Numbered from the stretch's first letter, positions 19,630 through 29,803 are shown. The stretch is DNA of 64,000 nucleotides from CAIRTM01 sp963723235 (GCA_963723235.1 CAVRPV010000011.1:1-64000); one strand, 5' to 3'. The notes: a model not told the origin generated them from the letters alone. Numbers and translations: made by a program.

Positions 19630-20621
19630 TGCGTTTTGAAGACCCCTGGGTGCTGGTGCTGCTGGCAGTAATTCCGTTGATGCTGCTGTATGGCTGGCGA
19701 CGCTGCGGCAGCGCCTATATTCGTTTTTCCTCTTTGAGCGTGTTTGCCCGGCTGCCGCAGCCGGCTTCAGTCCCGTTGCGCCGCCTTGTTCCTTTGCTGC
19801 GCTGTCTGGCCGCAGCCCTGATAATTCTGGCCCTGGCGCGGCCGCAGTCCGGCGTGAAGTCCATTGAGGTAAACAGCGCCGGTGTGGATATCATGCTGTG
19901 CCTTGACAGCTCCGGCAGCATGCGGGCGCTGGATTTTACCACGGACGGTAAACGTGATACGCGCATGGCCGCGGTTAAAAGCGTGGTGAGCGAATTTGTG
20001 CGCGGGCGCGAGCATGACCGTATCGGCATGGTTGTCTTCGGTGAGGAAGCATTTACCCAGTGCCCTTTGACGCTTGACTACGGGGTGCTGCTGAGCCTGC
20101 TGGACACGCTGGAAGTCGGCATGGCCGGCGATGCCACCGCAATCGGCACGGCCCTGGGCGTGTGCGTCAAGCGTTTTAAGGATATTAAGTCAGCTTCCCG
20201 GGTGGTCATTCTGCTCACCGACGGCGTCAGTAATACCGGAACCGTCACGCCGCTTACCGCGGCCCGCCTGGCCCAGAGCTTCGGTATCAAGGTCTACACC
20301 ATCGGGGTCGGCTCCGAGGGCAAAGCGCCTTTTGAGGTCGATTCCCTTTTCGGGAAACAGTATGTGTACCTTGAGGCTGATCTTGACGAGGATACCCTGC
20401 GACAGATCGCTCAATTGACCGGCGGACAGTATTTCCGCGCTACCGATACCGAGGCCCTGCGCGAGATTTACCAACAGATTGATGCCATGGAAAAAACCGA
20501 GGTACAGGTCAAAGAATATACGGAATATAATGAACTCTTTGTGTGGTTTTTGCTGCCGGGGCTGTGTCTGCTGCTGCTGGAGATTGTGCTGGCGAATACG
20601 CGCTTTATGAAAATACCCTGA
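19626..20621 (+). CDS. BatA-like VWA-domain membrane protein
   Basis: 331 residues. N-terminal membrane helices (residues 8-23 and 55-70), then a VWA domain with MIDAS motif DSSGS at residues 94-98, threonine loop near FGEEAFTQCP and LLTDGVSNTG. A C-terminal hydrophobic helix (FVWFLLPGLCLLLLEIVL) closes the protein. This is the BatA topology. It overlaps the upstream lipoprotein gene and is followed by a second VWA protein 49 bases later. Confidence 0.9.
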   Translation: MMRFEDPWVLVLLAVIPLMLLYGWRRCGSAYIRFSSLSVFARLPQPASVPLRRLVPLLRCLAAALIILALARPQSGVKSIEVNSAGVDIMLCLDSSGSMRALDFTTDGKRDTRMAAVKSVVSEFVRGREHDRIGMVVFGEEAFTQCPLTLDYGVLLSLLDTLEVGMAGDATAIGTALGVCVKRFKDIKSASRVVILLTDGVSNTGTVTPLTAARLAQSFGIKVYTIGVGSEGKAPFEVDSLFGKQYVYLEADLDEDTLRQIAQLTGGQYFRATDTEALREIYQQIDAMEKTEVQVKEYTEYNELFVWFLLPGLCLLLLEIVLANTRFMKIP

Positions 20622-20670
20622 GGGATGTGCCTCCGGGCATCCCGCTGCGCGATTTTTGAGAATACTACGT

Positions 20671-21687
20671 ATGCAATTCGGAAACCTTCATTACCTGTTG
20701 TTATTGTGGCTGGTTCCAGCCCTGGTATTTTTTTATCTGTACGCCGGTATCCGCCGCCGGCGCTGCATCCGGATTTTTTGCGGTCCGGAGCTGCATGAAC
20801 GCCTGAGTTCCTCGCTGCTGAGCGGGCGTCGTCGTTTGAAAGCTGTTTTGATGGTGGCGGCGGTCGTTGTGCTGGTTGCGGCCCTGGCGCGCCCGCGGTG
20901 GGGTTATCACTTTGAGGATGTTAAGCGGGTTGGTGTTGATATCATTGTTGCTGTAGATGTTTCCCGCAGCATGCTGGCAGAGGATATCTCACCCAGCCGC
21001 CTGGAGCGTGCCCGGCGCAAGCTGCAGGATTTTACCGGCATGCTTGACGGCGACCGCATCGGGCTGGTGGCTTTTGCGGGAAGCAGTTTTTTGCAGTGTC
21101 CGCTGACCCTTGATTACGGCGCGTTCAGCATGTTTCTCGAATACCTCTCGCCTGATATGATTCCAGTGCCCGGAACGGATATGGCTGCAGCTATTCGCAC
21201 GGCAATCCGGGCATTCAACCGCCAGGAGCGCACGTCAAAGGCGCTGATCTTGATAACGGACGGTGAGGACCATGAGGGAGATGTCATGCAGGCCGTGCAG
21301 GAGGCCCGTCGCGAAGGCATCAGAATTTTTGCGATCGGCATCGGCACGCCCGACGGCACGCCCGTGCCGGCAGCCGGCGGCAAAGGCGGTTTTATGCAGG
21401 ACCGAAGCGGCAGCCTTGTCTTGAGCAGGATGGATGAGAAGACCCTGCAAAAAATTGCCCTTGAAACAGATGGCGCCTATGTGCGTTCAGTCACGGGCGA
21501 TCTTGATCTTGAGACCATCTATCAGGGTGCCATTAAAAAAGATGTCGAGCAAAAAGAGCTGAGCGCCGCCCGCAGGAAGCGCTGGGAGGAGCGTTTTCAA
21601 TGGTTTGCAGCCCTGGGGCTTCTCTGCCTTGTGCTGGAGTTTTTTATCCGGGAAAACCGCCGGGATCGCACATCGTTGCCGGATTAA
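20671..21687 (+). CDS. BatB-like VWA-domain membrane protein
   Basis: 338 residues from ATG 20671; a TTG at 20656 is the alternative. Two N-terminal helices, then VWA with MIDAS DVSRS at residues 96-100, AFAGSSFLQCPLTLDYG and LITDGEDHEGD. A final hydrophobic segment (WFAALGLLCLVLEFFI) anchors the C-terminus. It is a paralogue of the upstream gene and the last of the MoxR/Bat operon. No TPR-containing BatC follows. Confidence 0.9.
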   Translation: MQFGNLHYLLLLWLVPALVFFYLYAGIRRRRCIRIFCGPELHERLSSSLLSGRRRLKAVLMVAAVVVLVAALARPRWGYHFEDVKRVGVDIIVAVDVSRSMLAEDISPSRLERARRKLQDFTGMLDGDRIGLVAFAGSSFLQCPLTLDYGAFSMFLEYLSPDMIPVPGTDMAAAIRTAIRAFNRQERTSKALILITDGEDHEGDVMQAVQEARREGIRIFAIGIGTPDGTPVPAAGGKGGFMQDRSGSLVLSRMDEKTLQKIALETDGAYVRSVTGDLDLETIYQGAIKKDVEQKELSAARRKRWEERFQWFAALGLLCLVLEFFIRENRRDRTSLPD

Positions 21688-21879
21688 ACCCCAGGCGCAT
21701 CCCGTTTGTTTTGCTGGCGTGTATCTGCTATAACTTTTTATAGCCGCAGCTTCCGCAGGAGGTCACCCCGAACAAAGAACATGGATGTGGCGTCTTACGC
21801 GGGCAATTGTTTCATCAGCCGTTTTCAATGCGTTGTGCGCAGGAGCATGTGTGCCGCACGGCACGCATACCGACCGAAT

Positions 21880-23147
21880 ATGAATACACCCGTCGTCCCT
21901 GAATTAACCGATTTGTTCATCCGTTTCGGGCTCGCGCTTGCGCTGGGCCTGTTTATCGGTTTCGAGCGCGAGAAGGAAAAGCACGAAACCTTTGCCGGCA
22001 TTCGCACCTTTCCGCTCATATCTCTTCTGGGTGTACTGCCGCGCTCATTAATGACAACTACGCGCCCTGGATTTTTGCAGTCTGCTTTGTCACGCTTTCG
22101 GCAATGATCATCACCGCCTATTTCTTTTCAGGGCGCCAGGACAGGTCGGCCGGTATTACAACCGCGGTGGCCGCCTACCTGTGTTTCCTGTTCGGCGCGC
22201 TGGTATGGTGGCAGCTGACAGCCCTTGCGGCCGCGCTTGCCGTTGTAACCGTTTTGCTGCTTGCAACCAAAAAGCCGCTGGAGGGACTGTCGCAAAAAAT
22301 TGAGGGCCCTGAGATTGCGGCGGCTCTGCAGTTCGGCGTTATCACGCTGATTATCCTGCCGGTCCTGCCGAATCAGACCTTTGGTCCGCTGGATGTCATC
22401 AACCCCTACACTATCTGGCTGATGGTCGTGCTGGTTGCCGGCATTAATTTTGTCGGCTATATTCTCATGAAAACCTTAGGCGCCCGGCAGGGTATCGGCC
22501 TGGCGGGTCTGCTGGGCGGCATGGCGTCCAGCACAGCCCTGACCCTGGGCTTCAGCCGCCGCAGCCGGATTGAGCCCGGGTTGACCCCGGAATTTTCGTT
22601 TGCGATTGTTGCGGCGTCGGCCGTGATGTTCGCCCGTGTTTTGATCGAGGTCTTTGCCGTACAGCCCGCTGTAGGCCGGTTACTTTTGCTGCCGCTATGC
22701 TGTGCCGGGGGAGCCGGGCTGCTGTGTTGCGTGGGGCTGTGGTTCCTGCGCCGCAAGCCTGGCCGTCCGGAGGCAACCGGGCAGCAACTCACCGTGCGCA
22801 ATCCGTTTGAATTGTGGCCGGCGGTCTGGTTCGGGCTGCTTTTCGGTGCTATTTTGTTTATCGCCCGTGTCGGCCAGGTATACTTCGGCACTGCCGGTAT
22901 TTATATTTCAAGCATCGTGACCGGTCTTGCCGATGTTGATCCGATTGCGCTGTCGCTTTCAAACCTTGCCCGCGCAGACCTTGATGCAGCCATCGCCGCG
23001 CGCGGCATTACGCTTGCGGCCCTTGCCAACACCTGTGTCAAGATGCTGATTACCCTGATCGGCGGGACTGCGCTGTTTAGGTATTGCTTTCCGATCTTTG
23101 CGGTCATGATCTCTGTCGGCCTTCTTGTTTCGTTTGTGCTTATGTAG
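21880..23147 (+). CDS. MgtC/SapB N-domain plus DUF4010 membrane protein, frameshifted
   Basis: The start ATG at 21880 gives RFGLALALGLFIGFEREKEK, the MgtC/SapB signature. A frameshift between 22030 and 22090 breaks the frame; the corrected reading TAALINDNYAPWIFAVCFVT joins smoothly to the long second frame. The remainder is a DUF4010 region of about ten hydrophobic helices (GIGLAGLLGGMASSTALTLGF, GLADVDPIALSLSNLA). Total about 420 residues, the family length. Function of DUF4010 proteins is not established; transport or stress response is possible. The stop abuts a CAGGCTGTTGAA element. Confidence 0.8.
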
Positions 23148-23296
23148 CAGGCTGTTGAAAAATGCCCGTCTGCTGCGTTATGCTCAGCATTCGTCACTGC
23201 GGTGTACGGAAAAGTACGCCTCATTTCTCATGATTGCCTGCAAGCAGGTGTCACAGACCGCGCATGCCTTGCATCCAAGCATTTTTGAAAAGCCTG
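23148..23296 (+). repeat. CAGGCTGTTGAA element, copy 2
   Basis: It begins in the base directly after the TAG of the MgtC-like gene and ends TTTTTGAAAAGCCTG. The interior GCGGTGTACGGAAAAGTACGCC forms an inner hairpin. Confidence 0.85.
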
Positions 23297-23347
23297 CTGG
23301 GATATAGGGCAGGTTCTTCGGGGGCTGGGCGTGGCTATACCGTGCGG

Positions 23348-24184
23348 TTACGGGGCAGGGTTCGCGGTTCCCACGGCAGTTTGTGCAGGAGTATCTGCCC
23401 CCGGAGTCTCAATCCTCACGAGTTCTGCGGTAAAACTGCCCACTGCAATTTTGCTTTGAAGTTTTACGGGGATACGGCGCTCATCAGCTGTCACCCAAAT
23501 CAGAAGCCGCGCGTCAGGATTTTTTTCAAAGACATGTTGGACCTTACTCAGGTCAGGCTCAACCAGCCAGGTGTCCCACTGCTGTCCGCCGCTGTGCACG
23601 GTTTGTCTGCCGCGCACGTGCGCAACACCCTGCACACAGCGTTTGCGGTCTGCCACGGGTCGAGACAGCTCCAGACCTTCACGCAGTTCCTGCATGCGGA
23701 AAAAATAAAATATCGACAAAGGGTCAAAGGCGCCGGGTTTAAGTTTCACGGTTTGTTTTTTTTTATCTTTGGCAGTGTGTGCTGTGTTCGTTTTCCAGTC
23801 AAAAACAATGGAGACATTTTTTGTTGTGAAGCGTTTTTTCGCGTACTCGATGTAGCGCAGCGCGCTGTTCATATCCGCCTTAGCCCAGGAATCTATGCGG
23901 TCATGAACGGGGTAAATAGCAGCAACCAGCGATGTGGTCTGCGCGGTCATGACAAAATGCCAGACCGGGTTGCCGTCCAGATCAGTCATGGGCAGGATTT
24001 CCAGGGTCGCTTCAGCGGCTTTTATCCCGGCCCAGTACACTTCATAGTGCAGTTTTTCTCCGGGGGCAAACGGGAATATCAGGGGGTCTGCTGCGGCTGT
24101 ATGCGCAAGCCCGGGGGCTGTAATGCAGCCGAGAATGAGCAGGAAAATGGTTGCTGCCCGTGGGAGGCTTTGTGTGAGTACCAT
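23348..24184 (-). CDS. DUF3108 exported protein
   Basis: 278 residues from ATG 24184, chosen because GGGAGG lies 8 bases upstream. A signal peptide (AATIFLLILGCITAPGLAHTA) leads into FPFAPGEKLHYEVYWAGIKAAEATLEI, the DUF3108 start, and later DPLSIFYFFRMQELREG and the lysine-rich TAKDKKKQTVKLKPG. DUF3108 proteins are periplasmic beta-barrel-like proteins of unsettled function, often near lipid-A or outer-membrane genes. It is transcribed alone, convergent with the MgtC-like gene. Confidence 0.85.
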   Translation of the reverse strand: MVLTQSLPRAATIFLLILGCITAPGLAHTAAADPLIFPFAPGEKLHYEVYWAGIKAAEATLEILPMTDLDGNPVWHFVMTAQTTSLVAAIYPVHDRIDSWAKADMNSALRYIEYAKKRFTTKNVSIVFDWKTNTAHTAKDKKKQTVKLKPGAFDPLSIFYFFRMQELREGLELSRPVADRKRCVQGVAHVRGRQTVHSGGQQWDTWLVEPDLSKVQHVFEKNPDARLLIWVTADERRIPVKLQSKIAVGSFTAELVRIETPGADTPAQTAVGTANPAP

Positions 24185-24247
24185 GCGCTGTGCCTCCCGA
24201 AGATATGTATCATGCTGCATGACGCTGTCGTCCTGGTGACAGCTTTA

Positions 24248-24288
24248 CTCGCAGGCTGTTGAAGATGACTTTTTCAACAGCCTGCGAG
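24248..24288. repeat. minimal inverted repeat related to the CAGGCTGTTGAA element
   Basis: CTCGCAGGCTGTTGAA (24248-24263) and TTCAACAGCCTGCGAG (24273-24288) are perfect inverse complements separated by 9 bases. Only the element's two ends are present, without its interior. Confidence 0.8.
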
Positions 24289-24321
24289 ATCATGACATTT
24301 AAATTTATATGTTGATGATAT

Positions 24322-24369
24322 GTAGGCGCGGCTTTAGCCGCGAAATTCGCGACCAAAGGTCGCTCCTAC
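24322..24369. repeat. REP-like palindromic repeat
   Basis: GTAGG...CGCGGCTTTAGCCGCG...CGCTCCTAC: two nested inverted repeats, the form of widespread bacterial extragenic palindromes. It lies in the gap between the DUF3108 and FmdB-like genes. Confidence 0.7.
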
Positions 24370-24514
24370 CGGTAAAAATATTGCTGCCAATTTGCCTTGT
24401 CATTGCCCACGAGAGCCGGGGTCTTAGATGTATACCCATTGAATGATGGCTGTGATCACTTATTTCCGGACCTGCGTCGGGCACGGCAGGATCACTGGTT
24501 CGCTATCAGCAGTC

Positions 24515-24997
24515 CTACAGTTCATACAGGGTTTCATCGCGCCCGGGCTTTGTCCGTCGGTTTTTAGCGCTGCTGCTGCCCAATGCGAACGGGTCTTCAT
24601 GTTCAAGGACATCACCCATGTCAGCCTCGATGCTGTCAGGGTCTTCGCCTGCCTCCATGCGCCGCATCGCTTCCTGCATACCGTCACCGAGTTTGATACC
24701 GGTCATTTCCGTGAAACTGCGCATGAGGTTGGCTGCCTGGCGCGGGTCTTCCTCATTCATGCCTTCCGCTTCAGCAGCCAGCCTGCCCATGGCTGCTGAG
24801 AGCCTGGCCTCATCAAAGGGCATATCCGCAGCCTCATCGCTTTCGCCGGCCCTGCCGATGCAGGCAAACAAAGACATGCGGCGTTCAAGCTGTGCGCTGC
24901 AGCGCGGGCAGACGGGGGCGGCAGTGGTGTTGACGCTGCGCGCGAAGAAACTGAAGATGGTGTCGCAGGCTTTACAGTAGAATTCATATATGGGCAT
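24515..24997 (-). CDS. FmdB-like zinc-ribbon protein
   Basis: 160 residues. MPIYEFYCKACDTIFSFF at the N-terminus and VCPRCSAQLERRMS form a CxxC...CxxC zinc ribbon of the FmdB type. The rest is acidic, with DPRQAANLMRSFTEMTGIKLGDGMQEAMRRMEAGEDPDSIEAD split by charged runs, as in longer deltaproteobacterial members. These proteins are annotated as putative regulators without proven function. It is monocistronic. Confidence 0.8.
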   Translation of the reverse strand: MPIYEFYCKACDTIFSFFARSVNTTAAPVCPRCSAQLERRMSLFACIGRAGESDEAADMPFDEARLSAAMGRLAAEAEGMNEEDPRQAANLMRSFTEMTGIKLGDGMQEAMRRMEAGEDPDSIEADMGDVLEHEDPFALGSSSAKNRRTKPGRDETLYEL

Positions 24998-25372
24998 AGA
25001 CCAACCTTTGGCTTACTCTGTCAGAAACTTGCCGGCCTCTTCGGCAGGCAAGGCCGGAGGCGGATCAGTAAAAAATTTTTCACAGGTTTTCTGATATTTG
25101 GATGTGTCGATCCATGAAAGATTGTTTCGGGATATGATGTAAAAAATGCGCAGCGCGCGACGGGCGCATGTATTGTTCAATTCATAGCATGTAACGGGGA
25201 AAAAATAAAGCCGGTTCAGTCTGTGTCAAGGCCCGGCAATTGATTTATTATAAGCATTTTACACAGACCCCGCTGGGCCTGCCTGTGGGCTGGTCGCAGT
25301 ATGCCGTTGCTCGAAATTTATTGTGGTTTGAAAAAATAATGGATATGATTAATGATGTGGAGGCAGCGGCAC
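24998..25372. other. intergenic region without recognised gene
   Basis: This 375-base gap separates the divergent FmdB-like and phosphomannomutase genes and should hold promoters for both. It is AT-rich in the middle (25080-25260). I see no hairpin terminator, RNA gene or convincing promoter pair. Confidence 0.5.
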
Positions 25373-26746
25373 ATGAACTTGCATATATTCAAAGAGTATG
25401 ACATCAGGGGCGTAGTGCCCCGTGATTTGACGCCTGCGCTGGTCACCTGTTTGGGACGGGCCCTGGGGACGTTTTTTATACGCAACGGCGCCAGCACCAT
25501 GGTGCTGGGCCGCGACTGCCGCCTGTCTTCGCCCGATGTGCATGCTCAGCTTGTCCGCGGCCTGATTGCGACCGGCATGCAGGTCATTGATATCGGCGTG
25601 TGCCATACGCCGCTGGTATATTTTTCCCTTTTTCACCTTGAAAAAAACGCCGGGGTCATGATCACCGGCAGCCACAACCCGCCTGAGTATAACGGCTTCA
25701 AGGTATGCCTCGGGAAAACCACCATCTACGGGGAGCAGATTCAGCAGATCCGGGAAATTATGGAGCGTGCTGATTATGAGATCGGTTCCGGAGCCTGTGA
25801 GAAGCGCGACATGCTGCCGGACTATTGTGACTGTATCGCCGGATCTATCAGCCTGAAGCGGCCGTTAAAGGTTGTTGTCGATGCGGGCAGCGGTACCGGC
25901 GGGCAGGCTGCCGTGCCGCTGCTGCAGCGCCTTGGGTGCGACGTTGTCGGCTTGTACTGTGATATGGATGGACATTTTCCCCATCATCATCCGGACCCGA
26001 CCGTGCCCGGCAATGTGCAGGATCTGATCGAGACGGTTGCAAGAACCGGCGCGGATGTGGGCATCAGCTATGATGGCGACGCAGATCGTATCGGTGTTGT
26101 CGATGACAGGGGGCGCATCATTGCCGGCGATCAGCTGCTGCTGATTTTTGCCCGCTCAATTTTAGACGATGTTCCCGGCGCGACCGTTATTTGTGAAGTC
26201 AAGAGCTCGCAAGTCGTGATTCAGGAGATTGAACGTTTGGGCGGGCGCGCAATTATGTGGAAAACCGGGCACTCGCTTATCAAGGCTAAAATGCAGGAAG
26301 AACAGGCACTGGTGGCCGGGGAAATGAGCGGGCACATGTTTTTCGCGCATCGCTATTTCGGCTTTGACGATGCGGTGTATGCCACCTGCCGCCTGCTGGA
26401 AATCATCTCCCGGTCTTCGGCGCCCGCAAGCGCTTTGCTGGACAGCATGCCGCGCACATATGCCACGCCGGAAATCAGGGTTGCGTGTCCTGATGACTGC
26501 AAGTTCGCGGTCGTTGAGCAGGTTAAGGACATCCTGCGCGGGCGCTACCTGTTAAACGATATCGACGGGGCCCGCATTGATATGCCCGGCGGCTGGGGCC
26601 TGGTGCGCGCTTCAAACACCCAGCCCGTCCTGGTGTTGCGCTTTGAAGCCCTGAGTGCCGAGCGCCTCGATGTAATAAGGCTGGAAATTGAAACGCTTGT
26701 TTACGGATTGCTTGCTCCAACACCGCAGACTGCCGGGTCTGCATAG
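25373..26746 (+). CDS. phosphomannomutase/phosphoglucomutase (AlgC-like)
   Basis: 457 residues from ATG 25373 (GGAGG 9 bases upstream). The four domains of alpha-D-phosphohexomutases are visible: IFKEYDIRGVVP at the start, the phosphoserine loop ITGSHNPPEYNGFK near residue 100, the metal loop DGDADRIGVVD near 235, the sugar-binding GEMSGHMFF near 320 and the phosphate-binding RASNTQPVLVLRFE near the C-terminus. It interconverts mannose- or glucose-6-phosphate and the 1-phosphate for surface polysaccharide synthesis. The 555-residue hypothetical gene follows with no spacing. Confidence 0.95.
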   Translation: MNLHIFKEYDIRGVVPRDLTPALVTCLGRALGTFFIRNGASTMVLGRDCRLSSPDVHAQLVRGLIATGMQVIDIGVCHTPLVYFSLFHLEKNAGVMITGSHNPPEYNGFKVCLGKTTIYGEQIQQIREIMERADYEIGSGACEKRDMLPDYCDCIAGSISLKRPLKVVVDAGSGTGGQAAVPLLQRLGCDVVGLYCDMDGHFPHHHPDPTVPGNVQDLIETVARTGADVGISYDGDADRIGVVDDRGRIIAGDQLLLIFARSILDDVPGATVICEVKSSQVVIQEIERLGGRAIMWKTGHSLIKAKMQEEQALVAGEMSGHMFFAHRYFGFDDAVYATCRLLEIISRSSAPASALLDSMPRTYATPEIRVACPDDCKFAVVEQVKDILRGRYLLNDIDGARIDMPGGWGLVRASNTQPVLVLRFEALSAERLDVIRLEIETLVYGLLAPTPQTAGSA

Positions 26747-26747
26747 T

Positions 26748-28415
26748 ATGGCTGATATGATCATGAACCTTGCCGACATTAAACAGTCAGATATGCCCAG
26801 GCGCCGCCTCTACCAGATCGAGCGCCTGATTGTGCGCGAGGCAACTGATCTGTGGTGCAAGGAACAGTCTTTCTATTGTGATAATTTTGCGGCGGACGCG
26901 GAGGTGGTCATCAGCAAGAAGCGGATCACGGTCAGTTTCGGCAATACTGCCCGCATGCAGCACGGCCTTCCCGAGGCAACCGTGAATGAATTGATGCGCG
27001 GACTGATTCTCACCATGGCCGCCGATGCGCGCGGGCGGCTGCTCCCTGATTATGCGGTTATTATCAAGAATATTCTGGATGTTTTTTTTCACCGGCTGCT
27101 GGAAATAGCGGACAAAAAATTTATTTACCAGCGTCTGCAGTCCCTTGAACTCGGGTTTGGAGTTCTCTTCGGGCTGGGTGCCGACTTCTATGCCCTGCGT
27201 GCCGAGCGTTGCCTGCTGGAAGAAATCCTGATCAGCGTGAGCCTTTCCAGTCCCCGGGAAACGGCCGAGGAATTGATCAATACTATTATAGAGGCCGGCA
27301 GGCTGGCGCAGCGCGAACGCGGTGTCACCTTTCACATCTTTATGGGTTCCGAGGATGCCGCAAGTTTTCTGAGTCTGCCGCTGGGCATGGAGCAGGCTAA
27401 TTACATTGCGCTGCTGGGAACCCATACGCTGCGCTGTAATCTCCTGGGTGAAGTCGGCAACGACATGAACATCAGGGCAGGCATTTTTAAAATCGATGCT
27501 CCCCAGAAGCCGCTCAATTTTATTCACCACAAAGGCCTCGAGCTTGACCTTGATGAACAGGCGCTCATGGACAAGCTGTGCTCTGTACAGGCGCTGGGCA
27601 GCGCTGATTTTTCGCAGCAGGAGCTGCTTTTTATCAAAGTGCTGTTCAACGAATACGCCGAGCTTGCCGGCTTCCTGCTGTCAAGCGGCCGGATTTCTCC
27701 GGATCTGCGGCTTTTGATTCTTTTCCCCCGTATTAATATCTTCGCTTTGATGCATGCGGAAAATGACGCCATTCCGGAGCATGAGCCCGAGACCCTTGGC
27801 GAGCTTGCCGCTCTTGCCGGAAGCCGTTTCAAGATCCGGCAGCCGGCGGTTGCTCACAAGCCGCAACGTCGCCGTCATGTTCCGGAGAAGCTCATTCAGA
27901 AACAGGTGCTGCTGACCACGCAGGCCTTCGCACGTTCAATTATTCGCCATGTATACAGGCCCGTTGCCGATATCCGGCGGGGCTGCATCTCGATGGCGCA
28001 GAAGGACTTTAAGGATGCACAGGTTCCCGGCAGCCTGCGCCGCCGGCTTGAAAGTATTTCAGCATATTTGAAGCGCCTGCAAAACATTGAGCAGGTGGCC
28101 GTTGACCCGACGGGCAGGGTACTTGACCTGGAGGCCTCCAGCCGTCCGCGCGAGAAACAGGCTGGCAGGGGTGAGGCGCTGGCTGAGATTATCAGCGACA
28201 TTCAGCTGGCAGAACTGGAGCAGGTGAAAGACATTGTTGTTGCCAAGATGATCGAGTACCTTTCGTTTGTATCGGTGCGCCTTGAACAGATCGAGCGCAT
28301 TTCATCATCGGGCGTCAAGCACGAAATCGCCCGGGAGATTGAAAGCGCGTCGCTGGCTATTTTGAACCAGGCGCGTTCATTTTATAAACTTATGATGGGC
28401 AGGTCTCAGCGCTGA
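26748..28415 (+). CDS. hypothetical protein, 555 residues
   Basis: It starts 1 base after the phosphomannomutase stop, so the two are translationally coupled. No signal peptide, membrane helix or nucleotide-binding motif is visible. The protein is mostly helical by composition; a basic stretch (HKPQRRRHVPEKLIQKQ, about residues 370-390) separates a larger N-terminal from a coiled-coil-like C-terminal region rich in E, I and R (VRLEQIERISSSGVKHEIAREIE). I do not recognise the family. Its place between a sugar mutase and a nucleoside transporter gives no clear function. Confidence 0.75.
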   Translation: MADMIMNLADIKQSDMPRRRLYQIERLIVREATDLWCKEQSFYCDNFAADAEVVISKKRITVSFGNTARMQHGLPEATVNELMRGLILTMAADARGRLLPDYAVIIKNILDVFFHRLLEIADKKFIYQRLQSLELGFGVLFGLGADFYALRAERCLLEEILISVSLSSPRETAEELINTIIEAGRLAQRERGVTFHIFMGSEDAASFLSLPLGMEQANYIALLGTHTLRCNLLGEVGNDMNIRAGIFKIDAPQKPLNFIHHKGLELDLDEQALMDKLCSVQALGSADFSQQELLFIKVLFNEYAELAGFLLSSGRISPDLRLLILFPRINIFALMHAENDAIPEHEPETLGELAALAGSRFKIRQPAVAHKPQRRRHVPEKLIQKQVLLTTQAFARSIIRHVYRPVADIRRGCISMAQKDFKDAQVPGSLRRRLESISAYLKRLQNIEQVAVDPTGRVLDLEASSRPREKQAGRGEALAEIISDIQLAELEQVKDIVVAKMIEYLSFVSVRLEQIERISSSGVKHEIAREIESASLAILNQARSFYKLMMGRSQR

Positions 28416-28472
28416 GATCCTGCCCCGCTGCTGCGGCCCTGCATGGCCTCAGCACCAGATGATGCCGACAGT

Positions 28473-29783
28473 ATGAGTATCTATAACCTGATCAGCTTCT
28501 GCGGAATTTTTATTATCATGGGCATTGCCTGGCTGTTTTCAGCGCAGAAAAGCAATGTCAACTGGCGCCTGATCAGGGGAGCCCTTGGCCTGCAGGCGGC
28601 CTTTGCGCTGTTTATATTCATTGTCCCGGCCGGCTCCCGGCTGTTTCTGGCAATTAATTCAGTTGTCATTACCATACTGGGGGCCGCATCAAGCGGCTCG
28701 CGTTTCATGTTCGGCAGGCTGGCACTGCCGCCGGGCACAGTCAGCGATGCGGGCGAGCCTTCGCTGGGGTTTTTCCTGGCCTTTCAGGCCTTCCCCACGA
28801 TTATTTTTTTCTCCGCCCTGGTTTCGGTGCTGTATTACATCGGCGTGCTGCCCTGGCTGATCAGGCGCTTTGCCGCCCTGTTTACGAGGCTTTTCAATAT
28901 TTCAGGGGCCGAAGCCCTGTGCGCCGCGAGCAACATCTTCGCCGGGGTTGAATCGGCGCTGACCGTTCGGCCGTATCTGGCGGACATGACCCGCTCGGAA
29001 CTCTGCACGGTGCTGACCTGCGGCATGGCCACGGTGTCTTCAAACGTGCTGGCCCTGTATGTGTTCACCCTGCAGGAGCAGTTCCCCACCATCGCCGGGC
29101 ATCTCATGTCGGCATCGATTCTGGCCGCGCCTTCGGCCCTGATCATGTCCAAGCTGGTCATGCCCGAATCGGGCGCGCCCGTAACGCTCGGACGCTGTGT
29201 TGAACCGTATTACGAGCGCGACAAGAGCTTTTTTGAGGCCATTATCAACGGGGCCAATACCGGTGTGCGCATGGTCGTGGGCATCGTGGCGCTGCTGCTG
29301 GCCGTGCTGGGACTGGTGGCGCTCGTCGATCTGGGCACAACCGCGCTGGGCGCACTCATCAACAGCGCCGCCGGCCTGCAGATTGACTGGTCGCTGCGGG
29401 GACTCGCGGGATCGGCGTTTTATCCGCTGACCGTTATCATCGGGGTGCCGCTTGAGGACGCTGCCCTTATCTCGCGCATTATCGGTGAGCGCCTGATCGT
29501 GACCGAGGTCGCCTCCTATCAGCACCTGGCCGCAGCCATTGCCTCCGGCTCGATAGCCAACCCGCGTTCAACGGTCATCGCGACGTATGCCCTGTGCGGG
29601 TTCGCGCATCTGGCTTCCCTGGCGATTTTTATCGGCGGCATTGCGGCCCTGGTGCCGCAAAAAACCGCGGAGCTGAGCAGGGTTGGTTTTCAGGCCCTGC
29701 TGGCCGCAACACTGGCCTGCCTGCTGACGGCCTGCATTGCAGGCACATTTTATACCAGCGGATCGATCTTGAGCGCGCTCTGA
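28473..29783 (+). CDS. concentrative nucleoside transporter (CNT family, NupC-like)
   Basis: 436 residues from ATG 28473, which matches the usual CNT N-terminus (IYNLISFCGIFIIMGIAWLFS); the ATG at 28443 adds ten residues. About ten membrane helices. Family motifs: GSRFMFGRLA, FQAFPTIIFFSALVSVLYYIG, FNISGAEALCAASNIFAGVES and SELCTVLTCGMATVSSNVLA. These proteins import nucleosides with Na+ or H+. C-terminal GVPLEDAALISRIIGERLIVTE and GFAHLASLAIFIGGIAALVP are also typical. Confidence 0.9.
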   Translation: MSIYNLISFCGIFIIMGIAWLFSAQKSNVNWRLIRGALGLQAAFALFIFIVPAGSRLFLAINSVVITILGAASSGSRFMFGRLALPPGTVSDAGEPSLGFFLAFQAFPTIIFFSALVSVLYYIGVLPWLIRRFAALFTRLFNISGAEALCAASNIFAGVESALTVRPYLADMTRSELCTVLTCGMATVSSNVLALYVFTLQEQFPTIAGHLMSASILAAPSALIMSKLVMPESGAPVTLGRCVEPYYERDKSFFEAIINGANTGVRMVVGIVALLLAVLGLVALVDLGTTALGALINSAAGLQIDWSLRGLAGSAFYPLTVIIGVPLEDAALISRIIGERLIVTEVASYQHLAAAIASGSIANPRSTVIATYALCGFAHLASLAIFIGGIAALVPQKTAELSRVGFQALLAATLACLLTACIAGTFYTSGSILSAL

Positions 29784-29803
29784 ATGGAAACGGGGATGCA
29801 TGC

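Noticed and set aside
23234..24262. 342-residue plus-strand frame
   Set aside because: It is the shadow of the minus-strand DUF3108 gene, which has a signal peptide and ribosome site.
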